A stretch of 64,000 nt of DNA, taken from positions 62,001 through 126,000 of the forward strand of contig JBCBVV010000011.1 of NCBI GenBank assembly GCA_039817415.1, in the 5' to 3' direction. The notes beneath the pieces are model-generated. The model had not been told where the DNA came from and ran no database searches. It saw only the letters and a program-made list of their open reading frames with translations. The position numbers and the translations under genes are program-made. This DNA is from JALEFZ01 sp039817415 (GTDB lineage Bacteria; Bacteroidota; Bacteroidia; J057). Of this stretch, positions 1 through 10,400 are shown in pieces. How positions within the stretch are numbered: the first letter of the stretch is position 1; the number at the start of each line of letters is the position of its first letter.

Positions 1-535
1 CCCCTTGCTCATTGGCAAAGGCTTCCATCCGTTCAAAGCTAGCAGGTTCATCATCATAGGGACCGATGTGTAGCATTTGTATGCATTTCCCTTCTTGAAT
101 CCTTTCAAATTGTACCTTTTCCAGCAAGTGTATATCACTTTTCTTGCTGAGGGTTTGAGCCTTTATTTCTTCAAAGAATGTCTGGTCGATATAGTCCGGC
201 TGTCGAATCATCAGGTGAAAGACCAGCTGATCCTTATCTAGCTCATCCTTCATGGTCTCTTTCGCCTCCTCGGTAATATCCCAGACTCCCTCGAGAGGGA
301 AAACGGTATAATCCTGATAGCCTTTCGGCGGATTGTCCATTTTTTTGAGGGTCATTTTTATCCCGTAGGAGAGGGCATATAAAGCCTGAATATAATCCCC
401 AAAGGCTGGATCATTAGGATTGCCTTGCCCTTTGATGGTGGCAAATTGAAATTCAGGGATATCTACAATTTCTGCCTGTGTCTTGGGGAGGTAATAGGCT
501 TTCGCCTTTTTTCTCCATTCGTATTTTTCAGCCAT
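1..535 (-). CDS. GyrI-like small-molecule-binding domain protein (partial, 3' end outside window)
   Basis: The reading frame starts at the ATG complementary to 533-535 and runs leftward out of the window, with 178 codons visible and no stop. The translation begins MAEKYEWRKKAKAYYLPK and contains IPEFQFATIKGQGNP and, later, MLHIGPYDDEPASFERME. That combination is typical of GyrI-like (AraC effector-binding fold, COG4832-type) proteins, which bind small ligands or act as standalone sensors. It is the last visible gene of a leftward operon with a WYL regulator, another effector-binding protein and a DUF1801 protein; only 7 bases separate it from the upstream stop. The ligand cannot be read from the sequence. 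The family call is fairly secure; the role as a sensor or drug-binding protein is inference. Confidence 0.8.
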   Translation of the reverse strand, partial: MAEKYEWRKKAKAYYLPKTQAEIVDIPEFQFATIKGQGNPNDPAFGDYIQALYALSYGIKMTLKKMDNPPKGYQDYTVFPLEGVWDITEEAKETMKDELDKDQLVFHLMIRQPDYIDQTFFEEIKAQTLSKKSDIHLLEKVQFERIQEGKCIQMLHIGPYDDEPASFERMEAFANEQG

Positions 536-542
536 AACCTCT

Positions 543-902
543 TTATTGTTTTGCTGTTGAATGATACAAGGCGATACCTTCTTCTAAGATGTCATTTATA
601 GTCTTTAATGGGAGATCCTGCTCAGCTTGAAGCCTGAAAATTTTCATCCTGGATCTATTGCCTTCTTCTAGTTGAGGATGAGTCATTCGTTGTCCTTCTA
701 CCATCAATAGGTAGGGCTCTTGGGTCTTTTTGTCTATCCAAAGGAAACAAAACATCTTCTTACCCAAGCAGAAACAAGGCATGCCCCACTTTCTTGTTTC
801 CGATATACGTTCGTCCTGAGCCAGGATGATTTCTCGTAGAGCTAATAGACAACTGCGATTGGGTTCATCCTGATTCAGGTAGTATTGATCCAGCTCTTCC
901 AT
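543..902 (-). CDS. DUF1801 (YdhG-like) domain protein
   Basis: This 119-aa cytosolic protein has the hallmarks of the DUF1801/YdhG fold: an N-terminal helix region (MEELDQYYLNQDEP), the central RKWGMPCFCLGKKMFCFLWI stretch with the typical W-x-x-P-x-x motif, and a C-terminal helix. No catalytic residues are established for the family and its function is unknown. Its start overlaps the stop of the upstream effector-binding gene by one base (TAATG), so translation is probably coupled. DUF1801 proteins often sit beside GyrI-like proteins and small stress regulators, as here. There is no signal peptide or membrane segment. The family call is good; no biochemical role is proposed. Confidence 0.82.
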   Translation of the reverse strand: MEELDQYYLNQDEPNRSCLLALREIILAQDERISETRKWGMPCFCLGKKMFCFLWIDKKTQEPYLLMVEGQRMTHPQLEEGNRSRMKIFRLQAEQDLPLKTINDILEEGIALYHSTAKQ

Positions 903-1375
903 TATGTATGAATGGCGATAAGGAAGTCCACTTCTGCATCAGATGGGTTTTGGGCTTTGGCACCGAAGACTTCAAAATCCGCTGTATAGGCTCGATTCAG
1001 TTTTCCTTGTTTTTCAGCTTCCCAGATTTCCATCCATTTATTGACCACGATGCCATCTGCCAGGGCCCCTTTAGCAGACAAACGGACATAGTTCCCCCCT
1101 TCAAAGGTTCTGCCAACTAGGCCTTCTGGAATATTGTCTAGGTTTTCTACGGGGCAACCCAAAACAACCGTATAGGGCTGGGTATGGTCTCCATCGTAAT
1201 CTGTGTAAAGTGAATACACCTCTTCACTTAGCTTGTTGGGGATTTGTTGAGGGATTTGGGTACCTAGAAATGTGTTCCATAGGGCTCCAATTTCTTGAGC
1301 AGCTTGGCCATTACTATTTGAGGTTCGAATAGAAAGTCCAATGAGTTTGAATGGTTTAATTGTTACCTGTTCCAT
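902..1375 (-). CDS. GyrI-like/AraC effector-binding domain protein
   Basis: This 157-aa protein consists of a single effector-binding (GyrI-like/SOUL-type) domain without a DNA-binding part. It has an N-terminal strand FKLIGLSIRTSNSNGQAAQEIGALW, a middle segment LYTDYDGDHTQPYTVVLGCPV and a C-terminal TADFEVFGAKAQNPSDAEVDFLIAI. The Y-x-D-Y and C-P-V blocks and the closing E-V-D-F-x-I strand are characteristic of the family, which binds hydrophobic or cationic small molecules. It lies 38 bp downstream of the WYL regulator and is joined to the DUF1801 gene by a one-base overlap. It may supply ligand sensing to that regulator, but this is inference from gene order. Confidence 0.83.
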   Translation of the reverse strand: MEQVTIKPFKLIGLSIRTSNSNGQAAQEIGALWNTFLGTQIPQQIPNKLSEEVYSLYTDYDGDHTQPYTVVLGCPVENLDNIPEGLVGRTFEGGNYVRLSAKGALADGIVVNKWMEIWEAEKQGKLNRAYTADFEVFGAKAQNPSDAEVDFLIAIHT

Positions 1376-1413
1376 GTTGTAATGATTTGATTGAGACCCA
1401 AGGTAAATTGGAT

Positions 1414-2139
1414 CTATGACAGAGGTATGTCAGGGGTGCTTTGCCATTTTTTTCTACATTCCGTTAAATACTCTTCTAGGGTGAAATCATGCGGTTGGAA
1501 TGTGCCTGAAAGTTCATACATCTGTTGGATTCGATCCAAGCGGAAGGAGCGAAAATCCTTTCTTTCCCTACAGTACGCAATCAGTAGCCAGTTTCCTTGC
1601 GTGGTGTAAAGGGCAAAAGGTTCAAGGGTTCGTTGGCTGTGTTCCTCCTTCAGGGAGAAGTATTCGAGTCTGACAAGCTTGAAATTGGTAATAGCCGCTT
1701 GTAGCTGAATGAGGTAGGTGGAGGTTTTTACGTTTTTGTGATTGTCTCGAATCTGTATGCGATCTTCCAGCAATTCCGTTTTTTCTTTCTGTGTATGAAG
1801 GAGAACGGATTTTATTTTTTCAATGGCTTGTTGAAAATGGGCAGAAAGAGATTCATCCTTGTTTTGCTGAATGAGTTTTTCGGCTATGAGCATCGCATGG
1901 GCTTCATCTTCGGTAAACATGATAGGAGGAAGGCGATATCCCTGCATCATGGAATATCCTTTTCCTTCTTCTGTAACAATAGGGATCCCTGACTTCTCCA
2001 GCGTTCTGATATCTCTGTAAACAGTTCGGATGCTTACATCATGTTTTTGTGCAAGTTCTTTTGCAGTTACTAGGCTTTTAGATTGAAGTTGGGTGATGAT
2101 GGCGGTTAGCCTGGCCAATCTGGGTTTCTCCTCTGCCAT
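1414..2139 (-). CDS. YafY-type transcriptional regulator, HTH plus WYL domain
   Basis: This 241-aa protein has an N-terminal winged HTH of the DeoR/HTH_11 type at about residues 8-60 (LVTAKELAQKHDVSIRTVYRD) and a C-terminal WYL domain at about residues 140-225, including the ligand-contact block LEPFALYTTQGNWLLIAYC. WYL regulators respond to nucleotide or other small ligands and control stress, drug or DNA-damage genes. It is the first gene of a leftward operon with the two GyrI-like proteins and the DUF1801 protein. Its length is normal for the family. It probably regulates its own operon, but no clear operator was identified in the 95 bp upstream. Confidence 0.88.
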   Translation of the reverse strand: MAEEKPRLARLTAIITQLQSKSLVTAKELAQKHDVSIRTVYRDIRTLEKSGIPIVTEEGKGYSMMQGYRLPPIMFTEDEAHAMLIAEKLIQQNKDESLSAHFQQAIEKIKSVLLHTQKEKTELLEDRIQIRDNHKNVKTSTYLIQLQAAITNFKLVRLEYFSLKEEHSQRTLEPFALYTTQGNWLLIAYCRERKDFRSFRLDRIQQMYELSGTFQPHDFTLEEYLTECRKKWQSTPDIPLS

Positions 2140-2234
2140 GGTAGATTTGCTTAATGGCTTCCTTACTGGAATTTCATTGAAGATACAATTTCTTTATATG
2201 AAGAGGCTAGCTTATAGGAAGGGCTTCAGCGAAT

Positions 2235-3329
2235 TCATAATCTACTGATGATCTGGCCATCCAAGGTATGGTAGGCATGCATGGCATGAGCAGTCATGCA
2301 GGCATGTACAGGTAACACCAAGAGCAAATCACCAATCTGATACTTTTGGATTTCAATTTCTGGAAGTACAATGGTTCCATGCTCCTGAGATAATTTGCTC
2401 ACATATACATTGGGTATAGCCTTTCCCCAACCCTTCCCATGTTGTTCTACCACCCGCCCAAAAAGGGTTCCATGGACTTCATCCTCCAATCGATCCTTTG
2501 AAAAATGGACCCCTCCTCCGTATACGATAACTTCATTTCTCTCAGGGTGTAACGCTACAATAGGGCAGGCTAGGGCAAGTGATATTTCTTCTAGGGTATT
2601 CGAACCGATTTGATGCTGGACCAAATCATAAAACACAAAATTTCCTGGACGTATTTCATCTACCCCTTCGTATTCGTCTGCTAAGCTACAGGAAGGTGTA
2701 TCTCCAAGAGAGATGACAGCCTGAGGATATTTAGCTTTTAGCAGGTGTATATGTTGGAGGCTTTGTCGATGAATCTCCTTCACAGCGTCTACATCACGGC
2801 AATGGTAGGTATGGCCAGCGTGGCCTAAGAAGCCTTTGAAATCAAGCTTGGGGAAGGATGTGATAAGACTGATGATAGAGTCAATTTTATCTTTTGCATC
2901 CGGAGCAATACCTGTGCGTTGGTAGCCCACATCTATTTTTATAAATACACCCACCTTAGCCTTTAGGTGTTTTCCGAGGTAGCGCACAACTTCTATTGAC
3001 TCGACCAGCAGGTTAAGGGTGATGGCCTGAGCCAAACGGTTGATGGCTTCCATTTCAAGTATGTTGGTAGGGAAGGCAATGGTAATATCATCCCATTCTT
3101 CAGAAAAATAGTCTGCCATGGCTACAGAGGAAACGGTGATTTTTTCGACTCCATATTCCTTGAACCAACGACCAATTTCAAGGGATTGATGGGTTTTGAA
3201 ATGGGGGCGAAAAACAAGGCCATGCTTCCGAGCCTTATCTGCCATCTTCTTGATGTTTTTCCGACAGCGTTCTTCGTCAAGGAGTAGGGTGGGTTGGGTG
3301 AGGGTCATGAAATCAAATATTACATTCAA
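2235..3329 (-). CDS. PLP-dependent D-threonine aldolase / D-serine dehydratase-like enzyme
   Basis: The protein (364 aa, or 357 from the second ATG at 3308, which starts right at the conserved TPTLLLDEERC) is a fold-type III PLP enzyme of the DSD1/D-threonine aldolase family. The N-terminal alanine-racemase-like barrel carries the cofactor lysine in RPHFKTHQ. The C-terminal domain has the divalent-metal pair of histidine and cysteine in LPVHACMTAHAM, as in zinc-dependent D-serine dehydratases. Such enzymes eliminate or cleave D-beta-hydroxy amino acids in the cytosol. Substrate choice between D-serine and D-threonine cannot be decided from sequence. It is transcribed in the same direction as the WYL operon, 95 bp upstream of it, and may be independent. 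Confidence 0.85.
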   Translation of the reverse strand: MNVIFDFMTLTQPTLLLDEERCRKNIKKMADKARKHGLVFRPHFKTHQSLEIGRWFKEYGVEKITVSSVAMADYFSEEWDDITIAFPTNILEMEAINRLAQAITLNLLVESIEVVRYLGKHLKAKVGVFIKIDVGYQRTGIAPDAKDKIDSIISLITSFPKLDFKGFLGHAGHTYHCRDVDAVKEIHRQSLQHIHLLKAKYPQAVISLGDTPSCSLADEYEGVDEIRPGNFVFYDLVQHQIGSNTLEEISLALACPIVALHPERNEVIVYGGGVHFSKDRLEDEVHGTLFGRVVEQHGKGWGKAIPNVYVSKLSQEHGTIVLPEIEIQKYQIGDLLLVLPVHACMTAHAMHAYHTLDGQIISRL

Positions 3330-3968
3330 CAGTAAAGCTATTCAATTCTTTTGCTAAAATGTATTCCTACTAGACCTGCGGCTTGTGCTGCTTTGTACGC
3401 TTGGGATGGAATGTAGGGTAAGAACTGCCTATTTCTTTTTCATATCCCTCATTTGTTTAGCCTTCTCTTTTCTAGGAGGAGGAAATAAAAATTTGACATA
3501 AGGCGAAAATTGAAATAAACTATTTATGAATTAACAATTAGTGGTCAATGTGTATGTGAATACTTGTTTGAACATATTTGCATTGGATGCTCTTCACGAT
3601 TGTTCTACATTCAACATTTCCAGTCTAAATGGTCATGCATAAAAAATAGACGCTTTCCACCTTTGCTGACTTAGGAAGCCTACCGATCAAGAGGTCAATT
3701 CCTTGTAATGGATAAGACCGTAGCCATGGCAAAAAGCATCCTTGAGGCATGCAGGTTTTATAACTCTCTCCTCAGGAAAATTCCAGATATAGGTAATTAT
3801 ACCCGTTTTTTTTTAATAGCAGGAATACCATTTTAGGAGATATCCCTTGTTCCTACTTTTGATGTATCACCATAATTCATTCAACACAAGACCTTGTGCC
3901 CCTGGTGATTTTTCTTTCTGAAACTATCTCATTCACCCGATGGCAGATGACATCGTGAATGGATATCC
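3330..3968. other. Gene-free stretch between divergent genes
   Basis: About 640 bases separate the leftward PLP enzyme from the rightward hybrid two-component gene. The region is AT-rich with a T9 run near 3810-3818 and a perfect 8-bp palindrome GGATATCC just before the downstream start. It presumably holds both promoters. I see no convincing reading frame, RNA gene or repeat in it. Confidence 0.5.
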
Positions 3969-6773
3969 ATGAGGGCATGTCTTAGCCAAACATACTTGAT
4001 CGTGTTTCAGGCCTCTATTCACATAAAATCCCTATGTCTGATTTTATTTCTTCAGATAAGTTTCCATTGGATTGGGATATCCGATGGATATGGGCAGAAT
4101 AATAGGCTCCCCAGCTCTGACTTTCAAGCTCGATTTGAAAAGGCCATGGCATTTCAAGACGCTCGCCAAATTGATACTTCTCAAGTTTTGCTAAGCCAGC
4201 TAGTTCAAGAGTTGGAAGCCGCTGGTCTTGGAGAATCAAGACTGGCCTTGGAAGCAGAATTATGTATGGCTGAAAATATCATCAAAGGAGAGGAGGATCT
4301 CGCCATTAACCAACTTCTCTCTATTAGTGAGAAAGCCCTGAAGCAAGGTGAATGGAAGATCTTGGCACAAACTCACATCAATCTCGCCTTGGTGTATGAA
4401 TTACTGCTAGTGAAGGACAAGTGTAAACAACAGCTTGATCAGGCATTCTCATTGATCATGACACATAAGCTTCGATCGCTTTTCCCTTTGTACAACATCA
4501 GAAAATCCTCCTACTTCCGAATCCTGGATCAACATCCCGATTCTGCCTATTTCTTCGCAGGAGAAGCCATTAGAACCTCAGAAGATAGGATAACAGAGGA
4601 GAAAGCTACAGCCTATTTCCTGATTGCGGTTCTTGATCAAGATGCAAGCCTCCCTGAGACGATCGGGAATCTCAATAAATCTGCAGCAATCTACCTAAGC
4701 CTTAACATAGAACAAGGTTATGCAGCCATGCTCAGAAATATCTCGAATAAATATCAGGAAGCAGGTGAGTTAGATAGCGCGAAGCATTATTGCCAGTTGG
4801 CTTTGAATGTATTGGTACAGTGCAAACCTCCCTATACTGTAGATTACTTCTTTACAAAATCTATCTTATTCTGGGGGATGGCAGACTATTTTCGACAGAA
4901 AGGTCAAGTAGACTCTACCTGGAAATACGTCCAACTCTATGACAATATCACCAAAGAGTTGAACGTCAGGCTGAATGCCAGCGCGGTTGCGGAAACTGAG
5001 GCGAAATTTTATGATGAGAAAAAGTCTCAACAGATCTTAGAACAAGAGCGGAAAATCAAGGATGAACGTCAAGGCCGTAATGCCGCACTTGGTGGCCTGA
5101 GTGCTGCGCTACTCTTTTCCTTTATATTAGGGTATTTCTACCTTCAGATCACCAAGGCCAATAAGAAGATCAAAGAGCAATCGGAGAGTTTATCCCAGCT
5201 AGATGAGGCCAAATCTCGTTTCTTCGCGAATATCAGCCATGAACTCAGAACGCCCTTGACCCTTATTCTGGGCCCTTTGCAATCCTTGTCTAACGAAACA
5301 AACCTTAGCCAGAATCAACAAAGGCTCTTGGCCATGGCCAGCAAGAGTGGAGAGCAACTCCAGGAGTTGATCAACGAAATTCTTACCCTTCGTAAATTGA
5401 CGACAGGAAAATTAAGGCTTGAGGTTCAACCTACTGCGCTTTACAGTTTTTTGTACAGTATACTTATCCAGTTTAACTCTCTGGCAGATATCAAATCCAT
5501 CGACTTTTCCTTTGAGATTGAGCTCAGAAAAGGAGTACAGGCTAACATCGATCAAGGAAAAGTAAGACAAATCCTTAACAACCTGCTCTCAAATGCCTTC
5601 AAGTATACCCCTTTAAGAGGCAAGGTAAGATGTCATGTCCAATTAACAGATGGGGAGCTTCATATCACAGTGACAGACTCAGGAGAAGGCATCCATCCCG
5701 ACGACCAGCCCTATATATTTGATCGCTTTTTTCAAAGTAAGCGCCCAGAAAAATTGATCGAGGGAGGTACTGGGATCGGTCTAGCCCTATGTAAAGAGTA
5801 TGTCAACCTCATGGAGGGAAGCATTGAACTCAATAGCAAGTTGGGAAGAGGCAGTAGCTTCATGTTGGTCCTCCCCTTAGAGGTATTGGACGAAAAAGTA
5901 GAAGAAGACATGCTTCCTGATGTAGCTGCACGAGGGCATGAGGAGGCAGAGACAAGCTTGACCGATCAACAGCCTGTCCCTACCTCAGAACTTCCCAAGG
6001 TACTCTTAGTAGAAGATAATATTGAATTGGCTACCTATCTGGAGCTAATCCTAGCGAAAGATTATCAAGTAACTATGGCGGCCAATGGACAGGAGGCTTG
6101 GGAACATCTGGCGAAGGAGGTAGAGGAGAATAATCATTCAACTTACGATTTGGTCCTTTCAGATCTGATGATGCCCCTGATGGATGGTTATCAACTGGCA
6201 GAAAAATTAAAATCCCAAGATCAAACACGGCATACCCCTTTGATTATGCTGACGGCGCGTGCCGATATTCAGGACAAACTACAGGCCCTTAGGATTGGGG
6301 TAGATGATTACATCTTGAAGCCCTTCAATGAGGCTGAACTAAAATTGAAGATGAACAATCTCTTGCAGAATTACCATGCTAGGTTAGCAACCTCCATGAA
6401 AGAAGTCGAGGCCCAGAATGAAAAAGAGGATGTTCCTCAGATTTCGAAGGAAGACCAAGGTTGGCTAGCTGAGTTTGAAAAATATGTAAGAGAAAATATT
6501 TCTGATTCCAGAATGGATGTTCCTATGTTGGCTGAAAAATTTGCTATGAGTGAGTCAACCTTACTTCGACAACTCAAGCGATTAACTGGACTTAGCCCTA
6601 AAAAATATCTTGTCGAGGTGAAACTCCAGAAAGCTCGTCAATTGTTGGAGGCAAAAACCTATAATTCCATTTCTCGGGTGGCTTATGAGTCTGGATATGC
6701 TGATCCGAAGTCCTTTTCTAGGGCATTTAAGCGGAAATTTGGCAAGTTGCCGTCTGTTTTGATCGAAAGTTGA
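3969..6773 (+). CDS. Hybrid two-component system protein: TPR-like sensor, histidine kinase, receiver, AraC HTH
   Basis: This 934-aa one-polypeptide regulator has the HTCS layout known from Bacteroidota. The N-terminus is a membrane or signal segment (residues about 18-43). An alpha-helical TPR-like sensor follows (about 50-350), not the beta-propeller/Y_Y_Y sensor usual for polysaccharide HTCS. A transmembrane helix (about 372-392) leads to a HisKA domain with phospho-acceptor His424 in ISHELRTP and an HATPase domain with N-box Asn537 and G-box DSGEG at 570. A receiver domain carries phospho-acceptor Asp732 in VLSDLMMPLMDGY, and an AraC-type double HTH ends the protein (about 833-932). It thus combines periplasmic or membrane sensing with DNA binding. 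It lies directly upstream of the three giant T9SS proteins in the same orientation, and a pair of direct repeats just after its stop could be its binding site. All key catalytic residues are present. Confidence 0.92.
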   Translation: MRACLSQTYLIVFQASIHIKSLCLILFLQISFHWIGISDGYGQNNRLPSSDFQARFEKAMAFQDARQIDTSQVLLSQLVQELEAAGLGESRLALEAELCMAENIIKGEEDLAINQLLSISEKALKQGEWKILAQTHINLALVYELLLVKDKCKQQLDQAFSLIMTHKLRSLFPLYNIRKSSYFRILDQHPDSAYFFAGEAIRTSEDRITEEKATAYFLIAVLDQDASLPETIGNLNKSAAIYLSLNIEQGYAAMLRNISNKYQEAGELDSAKHYCQLALNVLVQCKPPYTVDYFFTKSILFWGMADYFRQKGQVDSTWKYVQLYDNITKELNVRLNASAVAETEAKFYDEKKSQQILEQERKIKDERQGRNAALGGLSAALLFSFILGYFYLQITKANKKIKEQSESLSQLDEAKSRFFANISHELRTPLTLILGPLQSLSNETNLSQNQQRLLAMASKSGEQLQELINEILTLRKLTTGKLRLEVQPTALYSFLYSILIQFNSLADIKSIDFSFEIELRKGVQANIDQGKVRQILNNLLSNAFKYTPLRGKVRCHVQLTDGELHITVTDSGEGIHPDDQPYIFDRFFQSKRPEKLIEGGTGIGLALCKEYVNLMEGSIELNSKLGRGSSFMLVLPLEVLDEKVEEDMLPDVAARGHEEAETSLTDQQPVPTSELPKVLLVEDNIELATYLELILAKDYQVTMAANGQEAWEHLAKEVEENNHSTYDLVLSDLMMPLMDGYQLAEKLKSQDQTRHTPLIMLTARADIQDKLQALRIGVDDYILKPFNEAELKLKMNNLLQNYHARLATSMKEVEAQNEKEDVPQISKEDQGWLAEFEKYVRENISDSRMDVPMLAEKFAMSESTLLRQLKRLTGLSPKKYLVEVKLQKARQLLEAKTYNSISRVAYESGYADPKSFSRAFKRKFGKLPSVLIES

Positions 6774-7430
6774 ACCTAATAAACTTACCCGTTCTGATGT
6801 GCTTTTTTGCTTGTTTTGACGGAAAATGAGAGGATTTTGACGGAAAAAATCCCCATATCTCCTTCATATTTGGTCAAGATTTTTACGCGATAACACAAGC
6901 GTATCTTACAACACAAACTACCCCTGTTTATGATCAAAGTGATTCCCCCAATTACCACTTGTTCTGTACCTCCAATTTCCCTACACCAACCTTTTTGTTG
7001 TCCTTATTATCACTAGTATCAATCCTCCAAGGATGAGATTAGGTCAGGAAGTTTTGGTCCAAGATGAGCCCAAGTACTTTTCTGTTTGACCATCTAGGTA
7101 ATTTTACCTGATTTCTCCTAAGAGGTAATCTGACGCTAACCAAACAGGTTATATCCATATACTTTTGAATCAATTCTCCAAATAGGTTTAGCTAAGCCGC
7201 TATCCTCTTGATGACAGCTTGACTTACATCTTCCCAGTGTAAGTACACAAGTTGAATGGAGAAAATATGTCATGATTTGACAACTCTTTGTGAGTTGATG
7301 CCCCCGGAGCTGCCCCCTGAATTTCCTTTTAAATATGAAAGGCAGTTTATGAAAAGCACCTATTGCTACCACACTAGATTATGTAACACAATTCAATCAG
7401 TGTTTTTTATTCTTTTTAACCCCTAGTTTT
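6774..7430. other. Long intergenic region upstream of the surface-protein genes
   Basis: About 660 bases without a convincing gene. It contains the 13-bp direct repeats at 6814-6847 (listed separately) and a T-rich leader immediately before the 7431 start. An octamer TACTTTTG at 7160-7167 fits the Bacteroidota -7 element TAnnTTTG, but I see no clear -33 TTG at the right distance. The length suggests a regulated promoter and a long 5' leader. Confidence 0.5.
6814..6847. promoter_or_regulatory. Two identical 13-bp direct repeats, 21 bp apart
   Basis: TTTTGACGGAAAA occurs at 6814-6826 and again at 6835-6847. The start-to-start spacing is exactly 21 bp, two helical turns, so both copies face the same side of the DNA. 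Tandem direct repeats with this phasing are how AraC-family HTH proteins typically bind. The site lies 40 bp after the AraC-type hybrid regulator gene and upstream of the surface-protein genes. The role as its operator is inference; the repeats themselves are plain in the sequence. Confidence 0.5.
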
Positions 7431-10400
7431 ATGAATTTAACACGAACGACATTTTTGAAGCTCCTCGCGATCACGCTGGGCTTTTTGATCTCACTACCGA
7501 GTTTTGCGGTTACGCGAACGGCTGGTAATGGAGCATGGAATAATGCTAATACATGGACCCCTTCAGGAGTTCCTACTTCTGGTGATGATGTCATCATCCC
7601 AAGCGGCCGGACGGTTACGGTTCCTGCTACGTTACTTTCTCTCTCGTTTAATACATTAGATATTACAGGAACGCTGAGTGTTGGTGGTTTCACTAATAAT
7701 TCTACTCAACCTGTGCATACTTTCTCTGGTGCTACCATTACTGTCAATAACAATGGGTTTATTAGAATTGGAGGAGACATTGATCTTGAGGCTGATATCA
7801 TAATTAACAGCGGAGGTGTAGTCGAAGAAAGATCATATGACATGACAGGTATCAATGGTACACCTACCATTACCATTAATGTGGGAGGAACCCTCAGACC
7901 AATTAATCTAAATAATACTAGTAACTCGAGCCCTACATTTGACAACGTTGATATAGTCAACTTTGGATCTATTAATAAAAACGGGGGCAACGCAGGTACA
8001 AATATCTTTGCAGGTGCTGTTACCAATGAAGCCACTGGAACCATTACGACTTCGACTTCATCTCTTAGATTGGATTTTGCAGGGACACTCCTAAATAAAC
8101 CTGGTGGAGATATTACAACTGGTTTTTACTTTGTATCGGGAACATTCACCAATAATGGAACCATAACCCTATCTCCTGATGAAGTAACAGGTACACTAAA
8201 CGGTGACGGAACTTTTTCCAACCCGGTAACTATTGCTCATGTAGGTTTACCTGAAGCATCTATTGGACCAGATGCCTGTTTAACTTTTGCATCAGGGCTG
8301 AGTAATTCATCTATTTTTACCGTAGACATCACAGGGACGAATCCTTGTACAGATTATGAACAACAGACGGTAATTGGGACAACTGATATTTCAGCCATCG
8401 GTGGTGGTGCTACTTTAGTAGCTAATTTTGTAGGTTATACGCCTACGATCAGTGACTTGTTTACCATTGTCAGTGGAGATGGGACAAATTCGGTGGTGGG
8501 CTCATTCAGTTCTACCAACCTGCCAGCAAACATGGAAGCAGTATACAACTTCCCCAATACGGGCGACATTTCTATTCGTGATGTCAATTACACACCTGCT
8601 CCTGGAAACTTTATCAGTGTTCAAAGTGGAGATTGGGATGATCCTACTACATGGGATGCCAATGCTGTTCCTGGTTCAAATGATAATGTTACCATTGACC
8701 TTAACCATACTGTTACAGCTGATGGCCTTACTTTAGAGTTCCTCAGCTTGACGATCAATGGTCCTGCTGACTTCAACAGTGGAGCTGCTAGAGGTACCCT
8801 CACCATTTCAGGATCATCTGCTTCTACGATCTCAAGTACTGGTAACATCATAAGTAACGGAAACATCAACTTCATTGCTGATCTAAATCTTGGTTGTGAT
8901 ATCATCAGCAATGACAGAATCAATTGGCAAGATGGAGACATTTCAGGTACTGGATCTCCTACGATTACCAACAGTGCTACGGGTAGATTCAATATGGCTC
9001 CTGCCACTGGTAGCACCGTACCTAGTGGAGAAAGGCTGGCATCTGTAGATGTCGTCAATTTCTCTGTAGCGCAGCACATCGGTGGTCAGCTAGGTGGGAT
9101 TTACCAATTTGGGGGAACCTTTACCAACAAAGCAACAGGAACAGTTCTCGTACAAAATGTAGGAAGAGATATTGAGTTCCAAGGTACTTTGGTGAATGAA
9201 ACTGGAGGAAGTGTTACAGCCCAATTTGGGGGTAGAGTCTTTCTTGAAGGTTCTGTAGACAATGATGGTACGATTACCAATCCTCAACCTATTACAGGTA
9301 CTGGAACAGTAGAAGGAGAAGGTACCTTTATTCAAACCAACGGAAGTATTTCTACGATTATTTCCTTAGGGGTTACCCTTGGACCTGATGCTTGCCTTAA
9401 CTTCAATACAGGTTCAGGCTTAGGAATTGAAGGAACCTTGTCCGTGAACGTAAGCGGACCTACTGCCTGTACCGATTATGACCAGCAAATAACTGATGGA
9501 GCCCTAAACCTAGGTGCTAATAGTATCTTGGATTTGAATTTTGGTTCCTATACCCCTTCCGGAAGTGAGGTATTTACAATTGTACAAGGAAATGGGACAG
9601 ATGCCGTCATTGGTGCATTCAATACCGTTAATGGTCTTCCAACCGGTTACGCTGTTGAGTACGACTTCCCTAATACAGGTGATGTATCTCTTAGAGACCC
9701 CAATTTCTCCAATGCACCTTTGGAATTTGTCGTAAGCGAAGAGGTTTCTGGTGTAGGTCAGCAAGTTACGGTATCTATTTCAGTCAATAACTTTGATGAT
9801 GTAGTTGGCTATCAGGGTACCATTACCTTTGATGAAGCTGTATTGTCCGTAGCTTCTACCAACGTTCCACTGACTGCCTTCCAGACAACATCTGTTGTAG
9901 GTCTTCCTGGACAAGGTTCTATCCCAACCAATGCCCTGACCTTTAGCTGGTTTGATCAACAAGGTGTAGGTGCAACGCTTACTGATGGAACGGATGTATT
10001 AGAAATTACCTTTGATGTAGCTGCTGGTGCTCCAACTGGATTTACCGATGTTGAGATTGACGGTTCAGTAGTTGCCCTTGGTTACTCTGATGACATCAAT
10101 TCTACTTCCCTGCTTTCTCCAGATGTAGATCAAGGTGGTGTAGACATCGATGCGACTGCCCCAGTCATCACTTGTCCTAGCACAGGGATTACCGTAGACA
10201 ACGATGCAGGAGTCTGTGGAGCAGTTGTTACCTTCTCTGCTGCAACCGCTACAGATAATTTCCCTGGTGCGATTACAATCACACAAATAGCTGGTCCTGC
10301 TTCTGGTTCTGTGTTCCCACTAGGAACAACCACTGTAACGTTCGAAGCAACTGATGCTCAGGGTAATTCTTCGACTTGTTCGTTTGATGTTACTGTAAAC

